Origin: Streptomyces roseifaciens
Lineage (GTDB): Bacteria; Actinomycetota; Actinomycetes; Streptomycetales; Streptomycetaceae
Assembly (NCBI RefSeq): GCF_001445655.1
Contig: NZ_LNBE01000002.1
Location: 558,001 to 622,000, forward strand
Direction: 5' to 3'
Length of the DNA stretch: 64,000 nucleotides
Below the pieces are notes generated by a model. The model was not told the origin of the DNA, ran no database searches, and saw nothing but the letters and a program-made list of their open reading frames with translations. Of this stretch, positions 8,781 to 17,215 are shown one piece after another; position 1 is the first letter of the stretch, and each line of letters opens with the position of its first letter. The position numbers and the translations under genes were made by a program.

Positions 8781-9350
8781 TCAGCCGGCCGAGGGCTCCA
8801 GCACCCGGACGACCCGCGCCGGATTGCCGACCGCCAGCACACCGGCCGGCAGGTCCGCGACGACCACGGAACCGGCACCCACGACCGTGTTCTCCCCGAT
8901 GGCCACCCCGGGGCACACGATCACGCCGCCGCCCAGCCAGACGTTGTCGCCGATCGTCACCGGCATCGCCTTCTCCCAGCCGGCCCGGCGCCGCTCCGCG
9001 TCCAGGGCGTGGTGCGGGGTGAGCAGCTGGACGTTGGGCCCGATCTGGACGTCCGCCCCGATCGTGATCGGCGCGGCGTCGAGGAGGACCGCGCCGAAGT
9101 TGACGAACGTCCGCGCGCCGATGCGGATGTGACGGCCGAAGTCGCAGCGGAACGGCGCCCGGATCCGTACGCCCTCGCCCACCGACCCCAGGAGCCGCTC
9201 CAGGAGGGCGAACCGCTCCGCGTAGGGGAGCCGCTCGGCCGCGTTGAAGTCCGCGCAGAGCCCGATGCAGCGCCGGTGATCGTCCGCGAGCTCCGGATCG
9301 TCCGGCAGGTACCAGTCACCGGCCAGCAGTCGCTGCTTGTTCTCCCCCAC
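8781..9350 (-). CDS. hexapeptide-repeat O-acetyltransferase (maltose/NodL type)
   Basis: 189 residues with the maltose-O-acetyltransferase N-terminal helix domain (LLAGDWYLPDDPELADDHRRC) followed by left-handed beta-helix hexapeptide repeats (IRIGARTFVNFGAVLLD, ITIGADVQIGPNV, VTIGDNVWLGGGVIVCPGV). The catalytic His of LLTPHHALD is present. It transfers acetyl from acetyl-CoA to a sugar hydroxyl in the cytoplasm. The GTG at 9350 is preceded by GAGGAGG. It converges with the transporter gene at 8755. Confidence 0.9.
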   Translation of the reverse strand: MGENKQRLLAGDWYLPDDPELADDHRRCIGLCADFNAAERLPYAERFALLERLLGSVGEGVRIRAPFRCDFGRHIRIGARTFVNFGAVLLDAAPITIGADVQIGPNVQLLTPHHALDAERRRAGWEKAMPVTIGDNVWLGGGVIVCPGVAIGENTVVGAGSVVVADLPAGVLAVGNPARVVRVLEPSAG

Positions 9351-9394
9351 GGAAGGCCCCCTCCTCGGTCCGGCCGGCGAGCGCGTACGTCTCA

Positions 9395-9446
9395 CCGGTC
9401 ACCCGGACAGCGTAGGCCTCACCGGTTCGGCCGTCCGGGTGACCGG
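9395..9446 (-). terminator. terminator of the ABM monooxygenase gene
   Basis: Perfect 14-bp inverted repeat (9395-9408 with 9433-9446, 24-base loop) just beyond the stop at 9467. Confidence 0.6.
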
Positions 9447-9466
9447 GCCACCCGCCGGGCCGCCGC

Positions 9467-9796
9467 TCAGCGGTTGCGCGGCGTGAGCTCCGCCATCGCG
9501 GACCAGCCGTTGCCGGGGGCCTCGGTGCTGATGATCTGCGGCGTGGTGGCGATGGCCTCCGCCATCGTGTCCATGGCGGTCTTGAAGTGCACGGAGTTCA
9601 CGTGCGCGTCCCCTGCCTCACGGGAGGCGAAGCCCTCCACCAGGACGAACTGGCTGGGGTTGTCGACGCTCCTGGACCACTCGAAGAAGAGGTTGCCCGG
9701 CTCGTCACGGGTGGCCCGGGTGAAGTCGCCCACGAGCTCGAGCCACTTGTCGGTGTACTCGGGGCGGACGGTCATCTTGACGACGATGAAGATCAT
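9467..9796 (-). CDS. ABM-domain putative quinol monooxygenase
   Basis: 109 residues with the antibiotic-biosynthesis-monooxygenase fold: N-terminal strand MIFIVVKMTVRPEYTDKWLELV, the EPGNLFFEWSRS segment, VLVEGFASREAGDAHVNS, and the C-terminal PQIISTEAPG. Such small cofactor-free proteins oxidise quinols or dimerise as scavengers (YgiN-like). GGAG stands about 6 bases before the ATG at 9796. It is a single-gene unit between hairpins. Confidence 0.85.
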   Translation of the reverse strand: MIFIVVKMTVRPEYTDKWLELVGDFTRATRDEPGNLFFEWSRSVDNPSQFVLVEGFASREAGDAHVNSVHFKTAMDTMAEAIATTPQIISTEAPGNGWSAMAELTPRNR

Positions 9797-9971
9797 GGAG
9801 GCTCCTGCTCGTATTGCGGGCGTCGTGCCGGAGGCACCGGCACCGGGCCGGTCGCACCGACGGCGGCGGGCCGGAGCGCCCGCGCCGGTGCCCACGGTGG
9901 CGGAGGCAGGGGCACCCGGTGAAACGGGGGCGACAGTGATTCCGGCCCTCCCGGAAAATTGCACCCCGGAG

Positions 9972-10030
9972 ACGACGGAACGGCCAGTCGGACGGGGGCG
10001 GGGCCCCTGTCCGGCCGGCCGTTCCGTCGT
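9972..10030 (-). terminator. terminator of the secreted pyrophosphokinase-like gene
   Basis: Perfect 14-bp inverted repeat (9972-9985 with 10017-10030) with a GC-rich inner loop, about 30 bases beyond the stop at 10061. Confidence 0.6.
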
Positions 10031-10060
10031 GCGGATCACGAACCCGTACGGCAGGGTGTG

Positions 10061-10915
10061 CTACGCGGCGGCGGGACGGTCCACGGGTGCCGGAAGGGTC
10101 TGCGCGTCCGTCGGCCGGGTCTGCGCGGGGGCGCCGAGCTGATCCGCGCCCTCCGGGACGGGCACGGAGGCGAAGATCGCGTCCTGCTGCTCCTGGAGCT
10201 CGCGGGCCCTCTCCGGGGAGGTGCTGGGCAGCCGCTGCTCCTCGTACAGCTTGTGCGTCGCCTCCTGGGCCCACTTGCTCGACGGGGTGTGGAACTGCAC
10301 CTCGAAGACGTGCGCGGAGCGCGGATCGCGCCAGGCCGAGTTGATGCCCTTGTAGCCGTGCTTCCGGCCCCAGGTGTTGGACCACTTGACGCTGTCGTTG
10401 CCCCAGAGGGCCAGGGCGGAGGAGGCGATGGCCACGCCCCGGCTGTAGCTGCCGTCCGGCCACTGGAGGGTGTAGCGGACGGAGTCGCTGATCCTGGACA
10501 GGGCGGTGTCCACGGACTGCCCGGGGGCCTCCTTCATGGCGGAGGCGACCTTGCGCTTGAGCGAGTCCGGCGACTTCAGCCGGTGGTCGAAGCCGATCAG
10601 GTTCGCGTGGCTGATGCGGGCCACGGCCTGCATCTCGGGGCTGACCGTCCGCTCCGCGGACCGCGCACGGGCGAGGAACCGGTCGACCTTCTTGTTGTCC
10701 GCGGCGTTGAGGGAGAGGCCGTCACCCTGCCACCCGCCCTCGTCGCCGGGCGGCAGCTCCGCCTTGGCCACCTTGTCGGCGTAGGCGTGGTGCGACAGCG
10801 CCCCGGGCCGGGCCGTCCTGCCGTCGGCCAGGGCACTGGGCACGGCCCCGACGCTCAGTGCGGCGGCCAGCGCCGCTGCGGCCGCGAGTCGGTGGGCGAT
10901 GCGGTTGTTGGTCAT
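10061..10915 (-). CDS. secreted RelA/SpoT-fold protein, probable nucleotide 3'-pyrophosphokinase
   Basis: 284 residues with a Sec signal peptide ([25 protein letters not shown]). The mature part has landmarks of the RelA/SpoT synthetase domain in order: LKSPDSLKRKV, ISDSVRYTL (the D-x-x-R of the G-loop region), YKGINSAWRD (compare YKSIH-S) and FEVQFHTPSS with THKLYEEQR. Streptomyces are known to secrete ATP:nucleotide 3'-pyrophosphokinases that make pppApp-like nucleotides, and this architecture fits. The C-terminal ~40 residues are Pro/Ala-rich. The ATG at 10915 gives an intact signal peptide. Activity is inferred, not seen. Confidence 0.75.
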   Translation of the reverse strand: MTNNRIAHRLAAAAALAAALSVGAVPSALADGRTARPGALSHHAYADKVAKAELPPGDEGGWQGDGLSLNAADNKKVDRFLARARSAERTVSPEMQAVARISHANLIGFDHRLKSPDSLKRKVASAMKEAPGQSVDTALSRISDSVRYTLQWPDGSYSRGVAIASSALALWGNDSVKWSNTWGRKHGYKGINSAWRDPRSAHVFEVQFHTPSSKWAQEATHKLYEEQRLPSTSPERARELQEQQDAIFASVPVPEGADQLGAPAQTRPTDAQTLPAPVDRPAAA

Positions 10916-11273
10916 CCGTGTGATTCGTCCTTCGGCACGTGAGGTGTCATCCGGCGACCCATACAACCGGCGCGGCACCGCACCGGTCACTGGACCCGCC
11001 GCCGCGCGGGCCGCTTTTGGCCGGATGGCGCGGTTGCGGGGCGGAAACGGGCACGGCGCCGGTGACCAGGGGTGATCGCCCGATGCGGTCCGGTCGGTTC
11101 ATATGCCTGTCGTACGGCCGTATGGGCTGGGCGGGTGATCGGGGGGTGTGTTGGGCGCAATCGTCAGATGATCGCTCCGGTGCGTTGTTACGTTTTGCTG
11201 ACTAATAACCCCTTTGGTGGTGGTTCCGGCGGCGGGGGAGCGGGTGGTGGTTGTGGTGGTGGGTGGAGTGCGG
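10916..11273. other. divergent intergenic region, 358 bp
   Basis: Lies between the secreted pyrophosphokinase-like gene (minus) and the glycosyltransferase gene (plus). It must hold both promoters. It contains relatively AT-rich patches around 11150-11212 and the palindrome TACGGCCGTA near 11114; I could not assign promoter boxes with confidence. Confidence 0.4.
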
Positions 11274-13118
11274 GTGTCGGGGCGCGGTGTGGTCGCCGAC
11301 GAGGGTGCCGGTGGCGCGGGCGCCGTGCCGGGGCCCGCGGGGGAGCGGGGCGTCGTGTCCCCTCCCGTGGACCCGGGTACGGGCGGCACCTACGACTACG
11401 ACGGGTTCAGCCGGCTGGCGGGAGTGATGGAGGAGCCGCCGCCGCTGGGGACGTACCGGGTGGGGTTCCGGCGGCTGCCGGGCCGGGAGGGGGCGGTGAG
11501 CGTATGGGTGGGACTGCTGGTGGCGCTGGCGCCCCTGATGGCGGCAGGGGTGTTGGTGTGGTTGATGTGGCCGGGGCACTGGGTGGTGCGGGGCGGATGG
11601 CTGGGGGTGGGGGACGGGGTGATGCTGGCGTCGATGGGGCTGGTCGAGGTGTTCCGCGTGGTGAACGTGGTCTCGGTGGCCCACGCCTCCTGCGCGGCCC
11701 GCGATCCGGTGCCGGTGCGGGCGCAGCCGGGTGCCCGGGTGGCCTTCTGCACGACGTTCGTGCCGGGGAAGGAACCCCTCGCGATGGTGTCGGCGACGCT
11801 GGAGGGGGCGGTGCGGGTCTGCTACGACGGCCTGGTCGACGTGTGGCTGCTGGACGAGGGCGACGACCCCGGGGCGCGGGCGCTGTGCGCACGCCTGGGG
11901 GTGCGTCACTTCTCCCGGAAGGGCGTGGCGCGGTACAACCGGCCGTCGGGGAAGTTCCGGGCCCGGACGAAGCACGGCAACTACAACGCGTGGCTGGACG
12001 CGCACGGCGACGGTTACGACTTCGTGGCGTGCGTGGACACGGACCACGTGCCGCTGCCGAACTTCCTGGAGCGGATGCTGGGGTACTTCCGTGACCCGGA
12101 CGTGGCGTTCGTGGTGGGGCCGCAGGTGTACGGGAACTATTCGGCCCGGGTGACGAAGGCTGCGGAGAGCCAGCAGTTCCTGTTCCACGCGCTGGTGCAG
12201 CGGGCGGGCAACCGGTACGGATCGCCGATGTTCGTGGGGACGTCCAACTGCCTGCGGGTGAGCGTGCTGCAGCAGATCGGCGGCTTCTACGACTCGATCA
12301 CGGAGGACATGGCCACGGGCCTGGAGATCCACCGGCGCAAGAACCCGGTGACGGGCCGCCGCTGGCGCTCGGTCTACACCCCCGACGTCCTGGCGGTGGG
12401 CGAGGGCCCGTCGTCGTGGACGGACTTCTTCTCGCAGCAGCTGCGCTGGTCGCGGGGCACGTTCGAGACCCTCCTGCGGCAGTTCGGGCGGGCCATGTGG
12501 TCGCTGTCCCCGGGCCGGCTGTGGAACTACTGCATGCTGATCGCCTACTACCCGATGGCCGCCATGACGTGGGTCCTCGGCGGAGTCTCCTGCGTCCTCT
12601 TCCTCGGCCTCGGGGCCTCGGGGATCAACGTGCCCTCGCAGGTGTGGCTGATGCTCTACGGCGATGCGGCCGTGCTGCAGATCTGCCTGTACGTCATCAA
12701 CCGCCGCCACAACGTCAGCCCGCACGAGCCGGAGGGCTCCTCGGGAGTGGCGGGGATGGTGATGTCGGCGGTGTCGGCGCCGCTGTACGCGCGGGCGCTG
12801 ACGCAGGCGCTGCTGCGGCGCCGGTCGGGCTTCGTGGTGACGCCCAAGGGCGCGTCGGTGTCCGGGGACTGCGCGGCGACGTTCCGCACGCACCTGTGGT
12901 GGGCGGGCGTGTTCGGGGCGTGCCTGATGGCGTCGGTCGTGCTGGACCACACGTCGGCGGCCATGCGGGCGTGGGCCTGCCTGGCGCTGCTGACGGCGCT
13001 GGGCCCGGTGGGGATGTGGCTGGCGGGCCGTGCCCGGGGGCGCTGGCCGAGCGGGCGCGGCACCGGCGGTGGCGGCCCGACCATCTCCCGGCCCCGCGCC
13101 CAGCACAGCACCGTCTGA
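11274..13118 (+). CDS. membrane glycosyltransferase, GT2 cellulose-synthase-like
   Basis: About 614 residues. Two N-terminal membrane helices (VWVGLLVALAPLMAAGVLVW and the following one) precede a GT2 catalytic domain with DEGDD, CVDTDHVPLP (D-x-D), SITED and QQLRWSRG (the Q-x-x-R-W motif of processive synthases), then several C-terminal helices. It would polymerise a sugar at the membrane and export the chain. No partner such as a galactose oxidase or cyclic-di-GMP PilZ domain is adjacent. The start is uncertain: the frame is open from 11214 with many GTGs. 11274 and 11355 both have GA-rich ribosome-site candidates; 11274 is listed because GC-rich codon bias begins about there. Confidence 0.85.
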   Translation: MSGRGVVADEGAGGAGAVPGPAGERGVVSPPVDPGTGGTYDYDGFSRLAGVMEEPPPLGTYRVGFRRLPGREGAVSVWVGLLVALAPLMAAGVLVWLMWPGHWVVRGGWLGVGDGVMLASMGLVEVFRVVNVVSVAHASCAARDPVPVRAQPGARVAFCTTFVPGKEPLAMVSATLEGAVRVCYDGLVDVWLLDEGDDPGARALCARLGVRHFSRKGVARYNRPSGKFRARTKHGNYNAWLDAHGDGYDFVACVDTDHVPLPNFLERMLGYFRDPDVAFVVGPQVYGNYSARVTKAAESQQFLFHALVQRAGNRYGSPMFVGTSNCLRVSVLQQIGGFYDSITEDMATGLEIHRRKNPVTGRRWRSVYTPDVLAVGEGPSSWTDFFSQQLRWSRGTFETLLRQFGRAMWSLSPGRLWNYCMLIAYYPMAAMTWVLGGVSCVLFLGLGASGINVPSQVWLMLYGDAAVLQICLYVINRRHNVSPHEPEGSSGVAGMVMSAVSAPLYARALTQALLRRRSGFVVTPKGASVSGDCAATFRTHLWWAGVFGACLMASVVLDHTSAAMRAWACLALLTALGPVGMWLAGRARGRWPSGRGTGGGGPTISRPRAQHSTV

Positions 13119-13123
13119 CCCGG

Positions 13124-13160
13124 GCCTGCGGGGCGCCTTCCCGGGCGGCGCCCCGCAGGC
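13124..13160 (+). terminator. terminator of the glycosyltransferase gene
   Basis: Perfect 14-bp inverted repeat (13124-13137 with 13147-13160, 9-base loop) directly after the stop at 13118 and before the next gene's ribosome site. Confidence 0.65.
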
Positions 13161-13181
13161 AGGACCGAAGGAGGCAGGACC

Positions 13182-13844
13182 ATGGCCACCGGCACCGCAC
13201 CCGGCCCCATGCGCGTACTCGTGCTCGGCGCGTCGCTGCGCAGCGATTCGCTCAACGCCCGGCTGGCCGCGCTCGTGGCCCGTCTGGTCCGCGACGAGGC
13301 CGGGGCGGACGTCGACCACGCCCACATGGACGAGTTCTCGATGCCGCTCTACAACGGTGACGCCGAGATCGCCGAGGGCGTGCCGCCCGGAGCGCTCGCG
13401 CTGCGCGACCGCCTGGCCGCGTGCGACGCCCTGGTGATCTCCTCGCCGGAGTACAACGCCTCGCTGCCCGGCGGGCTGAAGAACGCCATCGACTGGGTCT
13501 CCCGCGTCCGCCCCCAGCCGTTCAAGGACAAGCAGGCCCTGCTGGTCTCGGCGTCACCGTCCATGGTCGGCGGGAACCGCGGGCTGTGGGCGCTGCGGAT
13601 CCCGCTCGAACACCTGGGGGCGCGCGTCTACCCCGACATGTTCAGCCTCGCCAAGGCGCACGAGGGCTTCACCGCCGACGGCGACCTCGCCGAGAGCGCG
13701 CTCCACGAGCGGCTGGTGGAATCGGTGACGTCGTTCCTGCGGCTGGTCGAGGCGGACACGCGCTACGTCTGCCTGCGCCGGCGCTGGTACGAGTTCCTCG
13801 GTGACTGCACGGACGCCCCGGTCACCCAGCGGGCCCAGGACTGA
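13182..13844 (+). CDS. NADPH-dependent FMN reductase
   Basis: 220 residues of the FMN_red flavodoxin-like family. The N-terminal phosphate loop VLGASLRSDSLNARLA and the hallmark SSPEYNASLPGGLKNAIDW are present, followed by PSMVGGNRGLWALR. It reduces free or bound FMN, or quinones and azo compounds, using NAD(P)H in the cytoplasm. A strong AAGGAGG precedes the ATG. A terminator upstream separates it from the glycosyltransferase gene, although read-through or a promoter in the 63-bp gap is possible. Confidence 0.9.
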   Translation: MATGTAPGPMRVLVLGASLRSDSLNARLAALVARLVRDEAGADVDHAHMDEFSMPLYNGDAEIAEGVPPGALALRDRLAACDALVISSPEYNASLPGGLKNAIDWVSRVRPQPFKDKQALLVSASPSMVGGNRGLWALRIPLEHLGARVYPDMFSLAKAHEGFTADGDLAESALHERLVESVTSFLRLVEADTRYVCLRRRWYEFLGDCTDAPVTQRAQD

Positions 13845-13872
13845 CGGGCAGGGCGGGACGGAAGGGCGGGGT

Positions 13873-14835
13873 TCAGCAGCCCGCCGCGTTGGCGAGCTCC
13901 GCCACCGCGAGCGCGCAGCCCCACGACACCGTGACGCCCGCGCCGCCGTGCCCGTAGTTGTGAATCAGCCTCGCGCCGTTCGGCAGCCGGTCGGTTTCCA
14001 GCCGCGCCGGGGAGCGGGCCGGACGCAGCCCGACCCGGTGGGCGAGGACGCGCGCCCCGGCCAGACGCGGATGCGCGCGGGCGCAGCGGCCGACGATCGA
14101 CCGCGCCGTGCCGGGCGAGGGGGTGCGGTCCCAGACGTGCGCCCGCGCGGTGCCGCCGAGGACGACCCCGTACGGCTGCGGGAGGACGTAGAGGATCTCG
14201 CCCGTGCCGTGGTCCTCCGCGGCCAGCCACTCGTCCACGCCGGGGTTCTCCACGACGACGACCTGACCCTGCACGGGGTGCACCAGCGGGTCGGGCACCA
14301 GGTCGCGGGCGCCGAGGCCGGTGCAGTTCACGACGAGCGGTGCCGCCCGCCCCGCTTCGGCCAGGTCCGGCACGTCCCGGCCGGTGACGGTGCCGCCCGC
14401 GGCCGTGAGCCGGCGCTGGAGATATCCGAGATATGCCGTCATGTCCACCAAAGGGGTGCGGGCCCGGAGGCCGTGGCCGTACCCCGGGGGCAGCTCTCCG
14501 GGCCCGGCCGGCCGGAGCCCGGGGACGCCGGCCGTCCAAGGCCCCTGCTCTTCCGGTGCCGTGCTCGCATGGGTGCCGTCGACCAGCCGGACGCCCGTCT
14601 CCCCGGGCCGCGCGGCGAGGCCGGACAGCACCCGGAAGGACTCCAGCGACCAGGCGGCGACCGCCTCCTCGGGCTCGATCCGGTACGGCCACCAGAGGCC
14701 GCCGGCCACCGCGGACGTGGTGTCCGCGGCCCGCTCGCGGCTCCACACCCCGACCCGCCGCCCGGCCTCCGCCAGCACCACGGCAGCGGTCAGCCCGATG
14801 ACCCCCGACCCCACGACGATCGCATCGCCCGCCAT
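13873..14835 (-). CDS. D-amino-acid oxidase family FAD enzyme
   Basis: 320 residues. The N-terminal FAD motif is AIVVGSGVIGLTAAVVLAEAG, followed by GGLWWPYR typical of D-amino-acid and D-aspartate oxidases. The C-terminal DAO signature NYGHGGAGVTVSWGCA contacts the flavin. It oxidatively deaminates a D-amino acid to a 2-oxo acid with H2O2. There is no obvious SKL-like targeting, as expected in bacteria. The ATG at 14835 is used; a GTG 6 bases upstream is an alternative. It converges with the FMN reductase gene. Confidence 0.9.
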   Translation of the reverse strand: MAGDAIVVGSGVIGLTAAVVLAEAGRRVGVWSRERAADTTSAVAGGLWWPYRIEPEEAVAAWSLESFRVLSGLAARPGETGVRLVDGTHASTAPEEQGPWTAGVPGLRPAGPGELPPGYGHGLRARTPLVDMTAYLGYLQRRLTAAGGTVTGRDVPDLAEAGRAAPLVVNCTGLGARDLVPDPLVHPVQGQVVVVENPGVDEWLAAEDHGTGEILYVLPQPYGVVLGGTARAHVWDRTPSPGTARSIVGRCARAHPRLAGARVLAHRVGLRPARSPARLETDRLPNGARLIHNYGHGGAGVTVSWGCALAVAELANAAGC

Positions 14836-15012
14836 GCCCACACCGTACCCCCGTGTCCGGAACCTCTTTCCCCGGTTATCGGTGCTGTTGACTTCTCCGC
14901 CGCCCTGTGGAATTGATTCCCCACCCGGATCCGGCTTTTCGCCATTCCCCGGATTCCTCAGATTCCTCTCGTTCCCCGTCCCCGGTCCCCTGTCCCCAGC
15001 CACAGGAGCGAC

Positions 15013-15675
15013 ATGTCCAGATCCAGAGTTCTCTTCCTCTGCGGCGCGGCAATAGCGGCGATATGCGGCCCGGTGCTGCCCGCGCACGCGGCGGCCCCCG
15101 GGATCACCGTGCCGCCCGATAAAATCGTGATCGAGGTCGCCACGGTCAACGGTTCCGGGTGCCCCGCCGGCTCCGCCGCCGTGGGCGTCTCCCTCGACAA
15201 CACGGCCTTCACCGTCACCTACAGCAAGTACCTCGCCCAGGTGGGCCTGGGCGCGAAGCCGACGGATTTCCGCAAGAACTGTCAGCTGAATCTGATCGTC
15301 CATGTGCCGCACGGATTCACGTATGCCGTCGCCAGCGTCGACTACCGCGGATATGCCCAGCTCGAACCCGGCGCCACGGGCGAGCAGAAAGCCTCGTACT
15401 ACTTCCAGGGGCAGTCGCAGACCACGGCCAAGTCCCATCAGTTCAAGGGCGCGCTCGACGACAACTGGCAGGCGACCGACACCAACGAAATCGCACAGTA
15501 CGTGTGGGCGCCGTGCGGGGAACGGCGCAACTTCAACATCAACACCGAGCTGACGGTCAACGCCGGCACCTCCGACCCCACGAAGACCACCAGCTTCATG
15601 GCCATGGACTCCACGGACACCGCCATCAACACCCTCTACCGCCTCGCCTGGAAGGAGTGCCCGCCGAAGCGGTAG
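15013..15675 (+). CDS. secreted DUF4360 protein
   Basis: 220 residues. A signal peptide (FLCGAAIAAICGPVLPAHA) is followed by a DUF4360 domain: VATVNGSGCPAG, FRKNCQLNLIVHVPHGFTYA, DYRGYAQL, YVWAPCGERRNFNINTEL and YRLAWKEC. Four cysteines are placed as in the family and probably form two disulfides. Family members are abundant small secreted proteins of actinomycetes and fungi with unknown function. AGGAG lies about 8 bases before the ATG. Confidence 0.9.
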   Translation: MSRSRVLFLCGAAIAAICGPVLPAHAAAPGITVPPDKIVIEVATVNGSGCPAGSAAVGVSLDNTAFTVTYSKYLAQVGLGAKPTDFRKNCQLNLIVHVPHGFTYAVASVDYRGYAQLEPGATGEQKASYYFQGQSQTTAKSHQFKGALDDNWQATDTNEIAQYVWAPCGERRNFNINTELTVNAGTSDPTKTTSFMAMDSTDTAINTLYRLAWKECPPKR

Positions 15676-15771
15676 CCGCCCCGGGGTTGTGGGAACCGCA
15701 CAGGTACCCCTCGCCGGGACTGGAGCCGGCCCCGCTGTCCGGAAACGCGTGGGACGGACGAGGATGAACGG

Positions 15772-17076
15772 GTGCTCGATACCCTCGATCCGGCGGACCC
15801 CGACTTCGCACGCGACCCGTACCCCTACTACGCACGGCTGCGCACGACGGGCCCCGCGGCGCGGGTGGCGCTGGCCAACGGCACGGAGGCCTGGCTGGTC
15901 ACCGGCTACCGGCAGGCCCGGGAAGTGCTCGCCGACCCGCGCTTCTCGAACGTGCCCCCGCGCGCCGCGGGCCGCCCCAAACCCGACTCGCCGGCACAGC
16001 GCGCCCGCGGCTGCCTCGCCCGCCACATGCTCAACACCGACGCCCCGGACCACACCCGGCTGCGCCGGCTGACCACGGCCGCGTTCACCCCGCGCCGGGT
16101 CGACGCCCTGCGCCCCCGCATCGAACACCTCACGGCGGAGCTGGTGGCGGACGTGGCCGCGGGGCTGGCCCGCGAGGGCACCGCCGACCTCGTCGACGCC
16201 TTCGCCTTCCCCCTGCCGGTCCTCGTCATCGGCGAGGTGCTCGGCGTGCCCGCCGCGGACCGGGCGGACCTGCGCACCTGGACGTACCGCGTCGGCTCGC
16301 CCGCCGACGCCCTGCCCGCCGGAGCCGTCGACGAGGCATGGACATCCCTCCATGCCTACTTCACCGCCCTCATCGCGCACAAGCGCCGGATACCCGGGGA
16401 CGACCTCTTCAGCGCCCTGATCCACGATGCGGGCGAGGGCGGGCTGGACGACGGCGAGCTGCTCGCGATGGCGTTCCTGCTGCTCTTCGCCGGCTACGAG
16501 ACGACCATGAACCTGCTGGCGTCCGCCTCGCTCCTGCTGCTCACCCACCCCCGGGAGCTGGTCGCCGCCCGGCAGGGCGGCCCCGGGGCCTGGGCCGCCG
16601 TGGCCGAGGAGGCCCTGCGGCACGCGAGCCCCCTGGAGGGGACGACGTGGCGGCGCACGACCGAGGAGATCGACCTGGGCGAGGGCGTGGTCCTGCCGGC
16701 CGACGCCTCGGTCCTCGTGGTCCTCGCCGCAGCCAACCGCGATCCGGAGGCCTTCCCCGAACCGGACGCGTTCCGGCCCGCCCGCTACGCCGCAGCCGGC
16801 GAAAGGGGCGGCGACGGGACTGGCAACAAGGCCGGCGAAAGGGCCGCGCCCCACGCCGCCTTCGGTCACGGCCCGCACTTCTGCCTCGGTTCGCGACTGG
16901 CCCGGCTGGAAGCGGAGATCGCCCTTCCGATGCTGTTCGGCGAGGGCTCCCGGATGCCGGAGTTCTCCCTCGCGGCCGACCCCGCCCTGCTTCCCTACCG
17001 CCCCGGCCTCCTGGTCCGCGGCCCGCGGCACCTCCCCGTCCGCGCGACGCCGCCCGGCTGCACACGAACCGGCTGA
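15772..17076 (+). CDS. cytochrome P450
   Basis: 434 residues, bacterial class. The I-helix oxygen-binding segment is LLLFAGYETT, ExxR lies in EEALRH, and the heme-binding loop FGHGPHFCLGSRLAR has Cys near residue 371. The early DPYPYYARLR is typical of the CYP105/107-like N-terminus. The start is the GTG at 15772, since the nearby ATG at 15764 is out of frame. No ferredoxin or ferredoxin reductase gene is adjacent, so it would use electron partners from elsewhere. The C-terminus has a short linker rich in Gly/Glu around 16800 that may be an insertion before the heme loop. Confidence 0.92.
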   Translation: MLDTLDPADPDFARDPYPYYARLRTTGPAARVALANGTEAWLVTGYRQAREVLADPRFSNVPPRAAGRPKPDSPAQRARGCLARHMLNTDAPDHTRLRRLTTAAFTPRRVDALRPRIEHLTAELVADVAAGLAREGTADLVDAFAFPLPVLVIGEVLGVPAADRADLRTWTYRVGSPADALPAGAVDEAWTSLHAYFTALIAHKRRIPGDDLFSALIHDAGEGGLDDGELLAMAFLLLFAGYETTMNLLASASLLLLTHPRELVAARQGGPGAWAAVAEEALRHASPLEGTTWRRTTEEIDLGEGVVLPADASVLVVLAAANRDPEAFPEPDAFRPARYAAAGERGGDGTGNKAGERAAPHAAFGHGPHFCLGSRLARLEAEIALPMLFGEGSRMPEFSLAADPALLPYRPGLLVRGPRHLPVRATPPGCTRTG

Positions 17077-17215
17077 TTCCGCCCCCGGGTTGACGTGGGC
17101 CGGCCGCCCGCCGGCCCACCGTCCGGGGTGGCGGGAGGGACGTTCTTCCCCTGCCCGTGCCCATGGGCTCTACAGTGGCCTGTGCCTTTGTGTGCTGCCA
17201 GGGAGGAAGTGCGTA

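Noticed and set aside
11214..11273. N-terminal extension of the glycosyltransferase starting at TTG 11214
   Set aside because: The extra residues are a run of Val from repeated GTG/GTT codons with no domain character; later starts have better ribosome sites.
14889..14918. TTGACT followed by an AT-richer hexamer upstream of the DUF4360 gene as a sigma-70-type promoter
   Set aside because: The -35-like hexamer is good, but no TAnnnT hexamer lies at 16-19 bp spacing, so I do not list it.
14836..17031. Minus-strand open frame running upstream of the D-amino-acid oxidase gene through the DUF4360 and P450 genes
   Set aside because: The oxidase begins at 14835 with its FAD motif. The upstream extension is the mirror of two well-supported plus-strand genes.
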